A stretch of 64,000 nucleotides of DNA from Tetmemena sp. SeJ-2015 (Eukaryota; Ciliophora; Spirotrichea; Sporadotrichida; Oxytrichidae). Location of the stretch: the NCBI GenBank assembly GCA_027382625.1, contig JAJKFJ010021253.1, forward strand, positions 29,444-93,443, written 5' to 3'. This document shows positions 21,684 through 32,210 of this stretch, piece by piece; positions within the stretch are counted from its first letter, which is position 1, and every line of letters begins with the position of its first letter. The translations under genes were made by a program, and so were the position numbers. The notes beneath the pieces were generated by a model that saw nothing but the letters and a program-made list of their open reading frames with translations, had not been told where the DNA came from and made no database searches.

Positions 21684-23040
21684 TCATTTCTTGAAAGATG
21701 TGATCCATTTGTGGTTTTCAGGTCCAACCATAGAATAATATAATTAACATAGGAACCATGATATCATGCAACTTAGTTCTAAGATAGTTTGCGAAAGAAG
21801 TAGGATTTTCACTGAGATCAATAGTCTCGTCCTTGAAGCTGATACGGGAGATGGATTGAATGCTGCTGGAAGTTGCTCCTCCAAAGAATTCAACCAGTCT
21901 ATCTTCTTTGTAAGCGTGAATGAGTTCATGGATGGAAATTTACTTCTCAACCAGATGCACATTCTTCTCTTTAGCAATTTCTTCCTTCAAATCAATTACT
22001 GATTATCTGATTGTGCCGTTGAAAATGCAGCCGTCATTGGCTGGAGTAAATAATATCGTACTTATGTTTGAAAGCATTTTAAATTTGGAGTGATAAGCTC
22101 ATAAGTTCCATATCTAGACTTGACGAGAGCGAAGACATTAATTACTGTCATCTCCTTTATGTTGTCATCTAAGAGCCACAGAACGTCATCGAACCCATTG
22201 TTTTTGGCATCTGCGATTTGGGGGACCAGAGCTCCCATGTTTCCACTTAGGCGGAATTAGCAGATAATTTAAATGATAGAATTGTCCATGTCCAAGTGGC
22301 CAGTTCTTGTAGACATCATGGGCGCATTTCACTTTCAAAGACTTGGTCTTGTAGGTAGTAGGGGAGATTATAGCGTACAGCTTAGTATATTTAGGGGACT
22401 TGACTCCAAGCATGGGATCAGTTGAGACCTAGTTGAGTCTCACATAGAGTTCTCAAAGTGAAATGAGTTAAATAAAGAGTTGTGAGTCCTTGCCAGGGAG
22501 CTGAGGGAACCATTCTTCATCTTATCTGACAAGCTCCTTGAGGCATTCTCCAAGTTCCTTTGTGTCAAAGAGTGGCATGTCAAGATGTGCATTTGCATCA
22601 TAGAAGCTCTTTAAGTTATCTTGTATGCGGAAACCAAATGATAGTTATGATAATTCTCATATTAAGGAAAGCTTGAGGGACTTTAGTCTTATCATTTTGG
22701 ACTACAGTGACTCCTTCGTAGCATGAGATACCATAGTGGAGTGAGGAAGCAGTAATTGACACTGGAATGTCCTGATAAGCTTGAATCTTTGGCTTGCCCC
22801 AGCCTTTATCTGCACAGTAGTCGATGCTAAGCATGTGGTCTGTGAAGATCTTTCCAAAGGAGTATGGGTCTCCTCTGGATGCGGATGGCTTAGGCAGCCT
22901 CACATCTCTTGGCTCAACTATCAAATCCTTTGCCTATAATTAATATGCTTCTAAAGTGACCAATTTCTAACCTTGAATGATGGATGAGTTAAAATAAATT
23001 TATTGATTAATGAAATTAAAGTTGAAGAGAAATTCCTCAT
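21684..23040 (-). CDS. Branched-chain aminotransferase family protein with Arg at the catalytic Lys position
   Basis: A fold-type IV PLP aminotransferase homologue, probably mitochondrial. ATG at 23040 gives MRNFSSTLISLINKF, an amphipathic presequence. A 38-nt intron (22934-22971) follows, then FGKIFTDHMLSIDY, GWGKPKIQAYQDI and LHYGISCYEGV as in BCATs. After five IESs are removed (21726, 22042, 22254, 22446, 22629) the protein is continuous: LKSFYDANAHLDMPLFD, QLYVRLNQVSTDPMLG, WPLGHGQFRLSGNMGAL, DVLWLLDDNIKEMTVINVF, ending WITSFKK and TGA. Where active BCATs have TGDCKMGGNY the sequence is GHGQFRLSGNMG, so the Schiff-base lysine is Arg. The phosphate-binding EVGTxNxF motif is EMTVINVF. The length is normal. 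Catalytic loss is inferred from these two sites. Confidence 0.88.
21726..21753 (-). other. IES, 28 bp, pointer ATGGTT
   Basis: AACCAT (plus strand) is repeated at 21726 and 21754. Excision joins ...KLHDIMV to GPENHKWITSF and the natural stop. Confidence 0.88.
22042..22085 (-). other. IES, 44 bp, pointer ACTCCA
   Basis: TGGAGT is repeated at 22042 and 22086. Excision joins YELITP to ANDGCIFNGTIRQSV, the expected BCAT order. Confidence 0.92.
22254..22278 (-). other. IES, 25 bp, pointer AATTC
   Basis: GAATT is repeated at 22254 and 22279. Excision gives LGHGQFRLSGNMG, so the junction lies exactly at the active-site loop. Confidence 0.92.
22446..22475 (-). other. IES, 30 bp, pointer AACTCT
   Basis: AGAGTT is repeated at 22446 and 22476. 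The insert keeps the frame but carries an in-frame TGA. Excision gives GKDSQLYVRLNQVSTD. Confidence 0.92.
22629..22665 (-). other. IES, 37 bp, pointer TTTCC
   Basis: GGAAA is repeated at 22629 and 22666. Excision joins KVPQAF to RIQDNLKSFYDAN and corrects the frame. Confidence 0.92.
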
Positions 23041-23404
23041 TCCTTGCTCATTAAAAGTAAATGATAGATGAATGAAATGATTATCATTTAAGAGTGCTGA
23101 AACCTTCACAAATTGATTTGATAGAGAGTTAATTCTCTGCTTTGCTTGAGTCTAAAAGAAATTTAAATTTAGTCTCTTTCAGTAAGGAAAATGCTAAGAT
23201 GGTAGTATTCTTATGCTTACATTTAAGATTTGAGAGAGCATATTTATGGATTATATAATAATTTATCTTTTTAAGAAAAAATTATATAAAACGAGTTTCT
23301 TAATTATCAAATTTCAATGCTAAAAAGAGATTATAAGTAGTTTTTCTTTCTCACTGATAATTTATCATATATTGAGCTGCTTTGAAAATCCCTTATAAAT
23401 AACT
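23041..23404. other. Intergenic between two minus-strand genes
   Basis: AT-rich spacer between the cysteine-rich gene stop and the BCAT-like start. Nothing further seen. Confidence 0.4.
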
Positions 23405-24759
23405 TCAAATAAAAGTGGCTCCTATGAAACTTAATATTGCAGCTATTCCAAAGCTTATACTAATTTTGGCATTCGATAATTGCATGAGGGTATTGAAGCG
23501 TGAGTCTGAATCGCACCATTGTTAAGTTTCATCGACCTCTGGGAGTAGATACTGGTTTGAATATGTTTCTAAGCAACTGCTAACTCCATAATTTTAGACA
23601 TAGTACTTTGCTTTCATTTATTTGCATTTGCTAAAAAGTTAAGTTACGAATACCTTATCTAACTTACTAATTTTTGAACAGCTAGTTCTAATCACAAGGG
23701 CCACTGTCTAAGTCTCTCGCACTGTGACAGTGTAAACTTGCAGAGTTAAATTCCTTAGCCTATTATCAATAATTAGAAAGAAGTAATCTTACAGCTGAAA
23801 TGAAGTCTTTGTATTCTGTATTTTCAAATAGAATTCCACAAATTTTATTAGATTGGGAGTAAGAGCAAGAGCATTTAGCTAAATACCCTGCTTGGTTTGT
23901 GAGGCATTCGGAATCACTCACGCAAGTTAAGCCAGACCTCAAACTTTTGAGTCCAGCCTTACTGCCGCACTAATAGAGGCCAGACTCAAAGCTAAATGGA
24001 TCGATAACTCCTGATATTCCATTCTTCAGTGCATAGCCATTTGAGCAAAGCAGTAGATCATCTTGATTCCAGGCATATAAGTAACTACCTTATGGAAGGC
24101 TAAAAAGTTAAGTACATACTCCATTTTGGGCACTCTAGCTGTCGTATTTGCAACTAGAACCTTTTGCGCATTCCTAGCTTGAAAGACACCTTCCTCCGTC
24201 TTACTTGACTGCAGTGCATGTCTGAGTAGTTGAATCGCAGTAGAAGTTTGGATTACAGTCTAGAGAGTATAGGCACTTCGATCCTTGCGGGAATCCAAGA
24301 CATCGATGGGCTGAGCATTTCTTATAGCCTGTATTGCAATCATAAAGAGCTCTAATGCCGTCACATGCTTCTCCAGGATAAGAAAGCAGTCTAGGGAAGT
24401 ATTCAAACACAGAGATGTTTTGCTTGCACACTCCTATGTTGAGTTTAGCTGTGGAATCATACAACTAATGGCAATATTGTCTTGTAGTGGCTACAAAGAA
24501 AGAAGGTTAATACTTGCTAGCTGTGCTTATTTGAAAATGCGCACTTACTGTCACAAACACCTGAGGTGAATATCAGAGCGCCTTGACTTTAGCTGCCATT
24601 TATTTATTTAAGGCAAGCGTTTGAACTAGAGTCATCTTTTGATTAGCATGAGTAGGATAGGCATTGAGATTATGCTTCTTTAACTTATTAAGTGATCGCA
24701 AGGATTAGTATTGATAAAGTAATCTATTTTCTCAAAGTAAAAACTCCCATTCTTTCCAT
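23405..24759 (-). CDS. Cysteine-rich secreted or surface protein with C-terminal membrane segment
   Basis: ATG at 24759 gives MERMGVFTLRKQITLSILIL, a signal peptide, then a Cys-rich ectodomain with spaced CxxxxxC pairs: GVCDTTRQYC, PGEACDGIRALYDC, KCSAHRCLGFPQGSKC, CNPNFYCDSTTQTC, GGRCLSSQECAKGSSC, TCVSDSECLTNQAG, KCSCSYSQSNKIC. Introns are placed at 24491-24548 (58 nt) and 23760-23792 (33 nt). After a further break the C-terminus reads WCDSDSRFNTLMQL followed by a TM helix (ISISFGIAAILSFIGATFI) and TGA. The cysteine pattern resembles Dickkopf/EGF-like ciliate surface proteins, but I cannot assign a family. TAA/TAG Gln codons are used throughout. Probably extracellular and disulfide-bonded. 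Confidence 0.82.
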
Positions 24760-25530
24760 TAAAATGTTTGATTTTATAACTTATTTGAATTTAAATTCAA
24801 TATTTGGTCTCTTTGATTGATTATACCATATGAGAAACTAAGGTAACTTAATGCAATTAACTAGTCTAACTGGAAAAACAAATGGAAATCTTCTTATCTA
24901 ATCTATATATGCAAATAGTAACTTTTTGGCTGAAATTTTCTTAATATTCTACACTTTTTCTATTTTTTTACTAGAAGTAAGTTGTCTTCCTCTGTTGGAG
25001 TGAAATATAATCTGAGAGAAAATCGAAGAAGATTAAAGATTAAGTTAAAGCATCAGCAAAGGGAATAGTGAAGGGTGACTCATTGTATTCATTAAAGTAA
25101 TATTATCAAGCCACTACTTTAACTTGATATATTTTTTATTTTTAATATATTTACTCTTGCTTTAAATTATTAAGGCTACTAGGCCTGATCGGTCCAATCA
25201 TTAGTAGTTCTTCCAATTATGATCTAATTGATTAAAAATCATTTAAAATATTTATCTTAAAAATCTAAGATACATTTATATATTCCTTAATTTAAGTATG
25301 ATAGTCAATTAAATTTTAGATAATTATTGATAAGGGGAGAGTGAGGAATTAACAATTAATAAATTTAAACTATAGAGTTCTTACTCGCTAAAACACATAA
25401 GTCACTAACCCCGACTCCTATATCCAAATTCTACAAACATTTTCCCATTCGAAATACCACAGCAAGAAACAACGATGGCAGATATTTCATACCATCTATA
25501 AATAAGTTAACAGTAGAGAAGTAGATATAT
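24760..25530. other. Divergent intergenic region
   Basis: About 770 bp between the cysteine-rich gene (-) and the monooxygenase gene (+). A short open segment starting ATGGCAGATATT at about 25474 could be an upstream first exon of the monooxygenase; otherwise nothing is seen. Confidence 0.4.
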
Positions 25531-27683
25531 ATGTGTGTGAATAAATAATTTATTGTTTATTACCAATCAAGTGAACACTCAGGCTCAGAGTACGATTAGA
25601 AGAGAGTCGCAGTGATAGGGTCAGGGCCAACTGGGTCAACCCTAGCTATTTTACTGGCTCAGAAGGGCTACAAGGTGGACTTATTCGAAAAAAGACAGGA
25701 TCCCACTGACGGTCGCTTCAAGGAAGAGGGTAGGTCCTTCAACCTTAGTTTAATTTAGAGTACATTATTATTTTTTAATAGTGTATCAAGAAGAGCATGA
25801 TGGGGTGGAAGCGAGCAAACGTAGACGATGAAATCATTAAGTCTATGGTGCCCATGTATAAGTCTTACATCTATGACACCACTCATTACTATCCATCTAT
25901 AGAAATCATGATTGCGTGATTGATTAAATTTTATGGAAGCTAAAACATATTCTTCATCAATGATTAGAAGGAGATATATTATGGACATTCTCACTAAGAA
26001 AATGAAAACTATAGCAAATTATTATCTATTCTCTATATACTAAAGATAAGAATCAATCAAAATATTTATCTTTAACTAAAATAAAAAATGGGCTCAGCAA
26101 AATTTGGTAAGTTAAAAAATAAATATTTTATTCCAAAATATCATTTTTCTGATTGTAAATATATAAATTTATGATCACATATCTGATACTCGAGAAAGAA
26201 AAATTGAAAAATATTACTTTGATATTTTTAAAATTACTATTTTATTATATATTTGCAGGAGCACATTCTGCCTAATTCTTGCTTCATATATTTTATTAAT
26301 TATATAAAAACTATGGAGAACATCAAACTAAATTTCTAGACTACAGTGCAAAGTATCTTTTATGTGTTAATTAAATTGCAAAACGTGAACTTGAAAGAAA
26401 CCTCCTTTGAAACTGTGAACCCAGATGGATCTCTAGGGAAGCACAAGTACGCTTAGGTGTTTGGAACTGACGGCGCCTTCTCAGCAATTTAGAAGGCCTA
26501 TTTTCAGACTATTGATTTCAATTACTCGATAGACTTTGGCGAATATGGCTACATTGAACTCGAGATCCCTCCAAACGAGAGAGGTGAGTTTAGACACAAT
26601 CCTAACGCCTTCCACTTCTGGCCACGTAAATAGATCCTCCTTGCAGGTCTCCCCAACATTGAGAACAATTTCACTATTGGCTTGTTCAAAATATTCCATT
26701 AAAGGTTACTTAGATAAGATATGATGGTTATCATGAAAATTGTTCATGAAACTGAAGGGGTAGAACTCATTCGAGGATTTTAAGGACTCAGAAAGTTTTG
26801 AGAAATACATGCACTCAGTTTTCAAGAATACTAAGGAACTCATGCCAAACATGAAGCGAGACTTCGAACAAAATACTATCGCCAGGATCATCATAGTAAA
26901 GTGCTTCCCTTGGAACAAAGGAGGCTTCCTGCTTCTTGGAGATGCTGCCCACGCTATGACTCCCTTCTATGGGCAAGGACTCAACTCTGGATTAGAGGAT
27001 TGCGTGATTCTTGAGAGACTTGTCGATGAGTACAATTTATTTAAAGCACTTCATTAGTTTGTATATGCTTCTAATTTAATATAAACGGTCACTGGCCGAC
27101 CATAAATAAAAAGTTTTAGGAAATGAGGAAGCCTAACGCAGATGCTATCTCCTAGCTCTCATCACAACTATTCCACATAATGAGAGAGGCTGATGTCGCT
27201 GAGGGTTATCTCTTAGCTAGAGGACTCACTACTTATCTCACTGAGACTTATCCTGGCATGTTTAGAACTTAGCAAATTAATTTCCACTTAAAAGCTTTAA
27301 AGAGTTCTTGGAAATCATTAATAGCTCTAGATTAACTTAGAATATCTTTCTCTATTTAAATTAAGCAAGAGTTGGTATATTTGACGGACGTGGAATTCTA
27401 GAAATGCCTAACGTATGGAAAAGTTGAGGCGCAGATCCTTCCGAGGTACTCCTTAGCATACCACCAAAATATAATATTGATTGTAATTCTACCGGATATC
27501 AAAAATTTGATGAGAACGGGCACCAGGGATCCTAGAGTCGAAGTCATCCTAAGTAAATACCTTGGGCTATATGATCTCCCTGAGGGTCAAGCACCACCTA
27601 ATTAACTCGACTAAATTCTGCGCCAGAGACAAGCTGAGGATTTAGCTTCGAATGCAAAATTTTCATATATGTAAAACTTATGA
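25531..27683 (+). CDS. KMO: Kynurenine 3-monooxygenase (FAD-dependent)
   Basis: Converts L-kynurenine to 3-hydroxykynurenine with NADPH and O2, usually at the mitochondrial outer membrane. The Rossmann motif is RVAVIGSGPTGSTLAILL, followed by VDLFEKRQDP and GRSFNLSL. After a break come KSMMGWKRANVDDEIIKSMV and PMYKSYIYDTT. The middle part carries GTDGAFSAIQKAY, YIELEIPPNERGE and FHFWPRKQILLAGLPNIENN. The second FAD motif is GGFLLLGDAAHAMTPFYGQG and LNSGLEDC, then RKPNADAISQLSSQLF and READVAEGY. The C-terminal pieces (LTDVEFQKCLTYGKVEAQIL) end at TGA 27681. Gaps at 25750-25800, 25915-26370, 26700-26780, 27050-27120 and 27290-27370 are IESs or introns not mapped to the base. The start at 25531 is the nearest in-frame ATG; an upstream exon is possible. 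Kynureninase lies 1.3 kb away. Confidence 0.9.
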
Positions 27684-27723
27684 TGTTATAGCACTCTTGA
27701 ATTAAGTTACTCCCAATTCAGGA

Positions 27724-28220
27724 ATGAAAGTTCCTTTCGCCACTAACTATCAATAGCAGTTCCCATAAACTGATGATTTATTTCTGTTATATTTCATTTA
27801 ATGAAGATTGGTTAAAAGTAGCAACTGCTCAAAAAGTAATCTGCGTTTGGATATTCTACTCTCTCATCACAATCGATGCCCTATTAATCATTCTCTCCAG
27901 TAAATTTACAGACTCCAACTCTCTCTAATAGATCAATTTTGGCATTATAGAAGACTCAAAGCATAATTGACTAAACAGGAAAAAGGGATTTTTCAAATTT
28001 GTTGGCCCTAAGCAGAAAAAGTGTAGCTACCTCTCAACAAAATATGTTTAGACAACAATAAAAAAATATACTCCTTATTAAGTTTAAGTTCTTTTTCTTA
28101 TATATATATGATGTGATATAGTAAATGCATGCGCTATTTAAAGTTCTTGAAATGAGGAAAGATATGATGATAGAGAGACACTTGGATGAAGATAATGCAG
28201 CATTAGCTGCTTTAAAATGA
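27724..28220 (+). CDS. Small single-TM protein, unrecognised
   Basis: ATG at 27724 gives MKVPFATNYQQQFPQTDE. After a 28-bp IES at 27773 the frame continues DWLKVATAQKVICVWIFYSL and a hydrophobic helix (ITIDALLIILSS). The frame ends at TGA 27968, but a well-formed segment farther on (EMRKDMMIERHLDEDNAALA, TGA at 28218) suggests another IES or intron between. The start is only 40 bp after the monooxygenase stop, so spacing is very tight. No family recognised; one membrane segment with both termini hydrophilic. Confidence 0.55.
27773..27800 (+). other. IES, 28 bp, pointer ATGA
   Basis: ATGA is repeated at 27773 and 27801. Excision joins QFPQTD to EDWLKVATAQ and removes a TGA. Confidence 0.8.
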
Positions 28221-29028
28221 TACATTGCGTGTAAACTATTAACTTAATATCAAAGCTATATTATCAGACTTGAGCTTGGAAAATCTTCAAGTGAGCGGGA
28301 ATCCTCTCGAGTTTGATTAATCACTTAACTCTTAACTTATTTAAAGATTCAATTTAAAGGTACTCTCCTTTCACACTCTAACTTGCTTATATCCTTACTC
28401 AAGAAAGTAACTCAAATCGAGCATCCTTATTCTCAAAAAAAATATTTTTTCCTTTCAATAATTGCAATTTAATTAGTTAATAGATTTGAAATTTTAACTT
28501 TTGAGCAAAATTAATTATAAAAATAAATATGCCAAAAGAATAAAACTAAAAAATATCATGAGAACAAAACTAAGGATGTTGTATTTTTTAGTTGCAACTT
28601 ATAATTTCCCAAAATTAAAAATTCTCATAATAGAGCAGGAGTTTATAGTTTTTGTTTAAATATATGAAATTTAACTGCTTAAAGGAAACTTTAGTTTAAG
28701 GTTTAGTAAAATTATAGCATTCCTAAAAGAAAGTGCTTCAATAATCTTATATATAAACTTATAATTAATTTATTGCTAAGGTTTTGATATGAGATATTCT
28801 TTTCTTGTGAAAATAGAAAATGGCTAGCAGTAGCTCTCTCTCAGATAAGGAAAGTAGTTTAATTAGGGAATAAAAATTTCTTTTAAATTTAGTTTGGCGT
28901 GTGGTTTAGTTTACTTCTTAAGTTTGTTATTTAATAAAGAATTATTATTTACTCTGAGCTGAAAAACAAGCTCTTTTGCAAAAAATCTCAGAGAAATTCA
29001 GGGAGAATATTTTAACTTTGGTGACTAG
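28221..29028. other. AT-rich convergent intergenic region
   Basis: About 800 bp between the small TM gene (+) and the 3' end of kynureninase (-). Rich in A/T runs, with no coding segment recognised. Confidence 0.45.
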
Positions 29029-30775
29029 TCATTCAATTTTGATTTAAATTTCCAAATGAGATTTTAAATATAATGAGAGATTGGGGAATCCTCGAGAGAC
29101 AGAGTTCTTTTCAATTTTTTATTGGAGTGTAGAATTTACTCCAAAACTTTCGAATATATTTTAGAGAGAGAGAGAAAATGAGTTAAATTAGTTTATAACT
29201 TGAACTAATCTGTCGATATCCAATTTGGTATTATAAAGTCCTACAGGCGATATTCTCATCAGGTAGCTGCTTAGCTCTTCCCCGTCACTACTACTATTAC
29301 TTGAACTCCCGCTTTGCTCATTCCTCTCTGACAAGCTAGGGTCCTCGAACCTTCGAAGGTCTCCTAACACTCCCTCTTCTGCCATCAGTTGTTTAAAGAC
29401 TTTCATGTCTGCATCTTATATCATGATTGACATATGAGAGCCTCTCTCACTCTCCTAAAATACAAGGAACCATTTTTATTAAAACCTTAAGAGGCGAGAG
29501 TAATTTTATCCTGCTCATATCTTTTACCCTTTCAACGAAATAGTCTAAAGAAAATTAATGTAAAATGTGATAGAGTCTGTGAGCTCTACGTTTCTTTCTC
29601 TAATAGGCCCCATGCCTCCTGCTTTATGAAAGAGCTCCAAGCTCGCCTCTACTCTTGCCACTTAGCCGGGATCGTAATTGCTGATCTAAAAGCGTCTGGC
29701 ATCATTTTCCGGCTCGTAGGTGGCCCTCATTTGGAACTAGGTGGCTCTTGAGTTACCATGCCACCCTTTCATTCCTGGAGTGTAAAGATAGGGAAAAGTA
29801 TTTATCTTAATGAGTTACGTGATCGTGATTCTTGTGAACAAATATTCCTCCTAGGCAGCCTGGTCCTGAGTTCAAGTATTTATAAGAGCACCACACTGCG
29901 CCGTCTATCTCCCAGTCATGCAATTAGAGAGGAATGCTACCTGCTGCATGAGCGAGATCAACGAGGCAATAAATCCGTACTTGTGACAAACTTTAGCAAT
30001 TCTCTCCACGTCATACCTGACTGATTATAACATAACCTTAATTTTAAGAATATGATGTGAGATAGTTGATCATACTTAGCCACAAAATACAAGTACTATC
30101 TTTGTTTTTCTCTATAGCTTCAATAATTTGGTCTGTTGATTTTTGAGCGTCATATTAGTCAACCCTTACCGAGTGCATGCACTCTTTCTCATTAAGGCCT
30201 TTGAGGTTGATTTGAGAGGTAATGGCATACAAGTCTGAGGGGAACTCATTTTCAATGGTCATTATTTTATTTCTTTTCCCTTGAGGCTTATAAAATGTCG
30301 AAACAACTTTGTGGATGTTTTCAGTCAAGCCCGATGTGAAGGTGATCTCTTCTGAATTAATACTCGAGATTCAAAATATCGAATAATTAATTCATTCTGG
30401 CCTTGAGCCAAGGAGTGGAGCCATAAGCTCTGAGAGTTTTAAGTCAGCCTCGAGCCAGCCGTGCTTGAACCAAGATTCCACTCCGTTCTGAGCCCACTAA
30501 TCCATAAAATTGACTACTCTCTCTGATGTCTGTTTAGGTTCATTTAATGAATTACAGTAGAGTTTTAAAAATAAGTGGTTACAACCCGAGAGAGTGACCC
30601 TCAAAGTAGCTTATAGCAGAACTTCGATCAAGGTTCTTGTCTTTTCTCTCTTTTTTCCAACTTGGCTCACTCAAAATTTGACCAGACTATATTTGCTGCT
30701 TCTTTCTCTTTAAATAAAAACAGAATTACACTCAGAGGAAGGATGAAGTCATCCCTCAAACCATTTTGCTGCCAT
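29029..30775 (-). CDS. KYNU: Kynureninase (PLP-dependent)
   Basis: Cleaves kynurenine or 3-hydroxykynurenine to (3-hydroxy)anthranilate and alanine. ATG at 30775 gives MAAKWFEG, then breaks. Clear homology starts at [20 protein letters not shown] and [20 protein letters not shown], with [15 protein letters not shown] and [11 protein letters not shown]. Next come [18 protein letters not shown] and [15 protein letters not shown], with the PLP lysine in SYKYLN, then [20 protein letters not shown]. The C-terminus reads [32 protein letters not shown], and [20 protein letters not shown] after a Ser/Glu-rich insert. IESs are mapped at 29551, 30022 and 30350. One frame break at about 29955 ([10 protein letters not shown]) needs a single extra T and looks like a homopolymer error. 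The last codons after INQ are uncertain. Confidence 0.9.
29551..29561 (-). other. Ultra-short IES candidate, 11 bp, pointer ATTTT
   Basis: AAAAT (plus strand) occurs at 29551 and 29562. Excision changes ...SITF into [15 protein letters not shown], matching a helix expected here, and avoids a TGA. Confidence 0.55.
30022..30052 (-). other. IES, 31 bp, pointer ATCA
   Basis: TGAT is repeated at 30022 and 30053. Excision joins [10 protein letters not shown] to [14 protein letters not shown] in kynureninase. Confidence 0.82.
30350..30394 (-). other. IES, 45 bp, pointer CAGAA
   Basis: TTCTG is repeated at 30350 and 30395. The insert keeps the frame but starts with an in-frame TGA. Excision gives [13 protein letters not shown], the conserved family sequence. 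Confidence 0.9.
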
Positions 30776-32210
30776 TGCTAGTTATTTGTAAATTGAGTTT
30801 AATTTGGCACTCCTTATTTATTGAAGGAGTAGAAGTCAAAATTAGAAATTGCATTTTTCTCCCTATGTTTTACTGTAGGAGCGGTTGCTGACAGAGAAAT
30901 TTAAGAAAGTTCTCTCTAGTCCTATTTAGATTCCAGAGTTTACCTTCCATTGTCTGTTCTCTTTTCTATGGCCTCTTGTAAGTTTCTGAATACATTTTAA
31001 AACTTAAAAAAGTTTTGGTCTTGAGTGAGGGTCTTGTTCGCTCTCACTCTTCTTTTAAAAAATTATTGTCAATTTTGTGATAAAATGTTAACTTACATTT
31101 AATAGTGAGGCAATAATTTTTAGTTCTCTTAAATCTGATCTTAATTTAACCTGCAATCTGAAAATAATTTAGAGTAGAATTTATATATTCTTACTTGGTT
31201 AGTAAACCTTCTGAGTATATTTTGTTTCATGGGGAGATAAGGATAGTTGATATTAAATTGGGAAGTATTGCAATTATATTTGCTCTCGCTAATAGATAAA
31301 TTTAATAATTAAATTAGAGTATTCATGTACAAGGAACGCGGATTCTTACCCTTAGGGACTTAATCCAATATTACCTTTTAAAGTTTCGGATATTAGATAA
31401 GTATATTTTAAGTGACATTAAATTTGGCTGAGTTAGCAAGCCTTATAAATCTTATTAAAGAAATTGTTAGTTCCCTCTGTTAAGCATTTAAGATTTTTAA
31501 TATTCTAGAATTTATTATGTTCATTAAATAAATAAAAAAAATAGAATTTACTTATCAAAAATAAATAATTGTTTTATTTTTATTAAAAAAACATGAAAAA
31601 TTAAAAATTAATTTCTAAGATTTATTATATTTACTTTGGAATAATGACTGCACTTACGCATTTCATTTTTGCTTTTCGAATTCAGATTATCAATTAGAGT
31701 GTTTCATAATATACGCAATCAATTTAATTGATATAAAATTAATTGAAAATTTCACTTAGAATAAAATACATTTTTCTCGAATAGATTGTAATTAAATTGG
31801 CTATCATAATTTATTTTCACTCCCTTAAAAAATTAAAATTCCTTATATTTGTAAGCTTTATTCTAAAGAATAAAAAGAAGAATAAGAGATATGAATCTTA
31901 ATAAATACGAATAATAAACTTTTGTGATTGGCATACTAAATAATTCAAACAACAATCTATTAGGTAATAAGAGGTATTAAGTTTTGAGAGAGTATAATTA
32001 TTTTCATTCCTCCTTGTTTATTTTGATTGCTTTAATGATGGCGGCTGTGGTTTTACCATATACCGCCCTCTCTCCTTGTTCTTAACACCTATTACCATTG
32101 CAGCGACTTAGTCCTCCAAGTCGCTGCATTATAAGGACCATAGATTGTTTAAGTTAGTTCTTAAATATCTATCCTTTCCCTCATATGTTTAAGAGTGATT
32201 AGTTATCTTT
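30776..32210. other. AT-rich intergenic region
   Basis: About 1.4 kb between the kynureninase start and the histidine kinase stop. Nothing recognisable as protein; 31480-31900 is extremely A/T-rich. A short hairpin, CGACTTAGTCCTCCAAGTCG, lies near 32103-32122. Confidence 0.45.
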
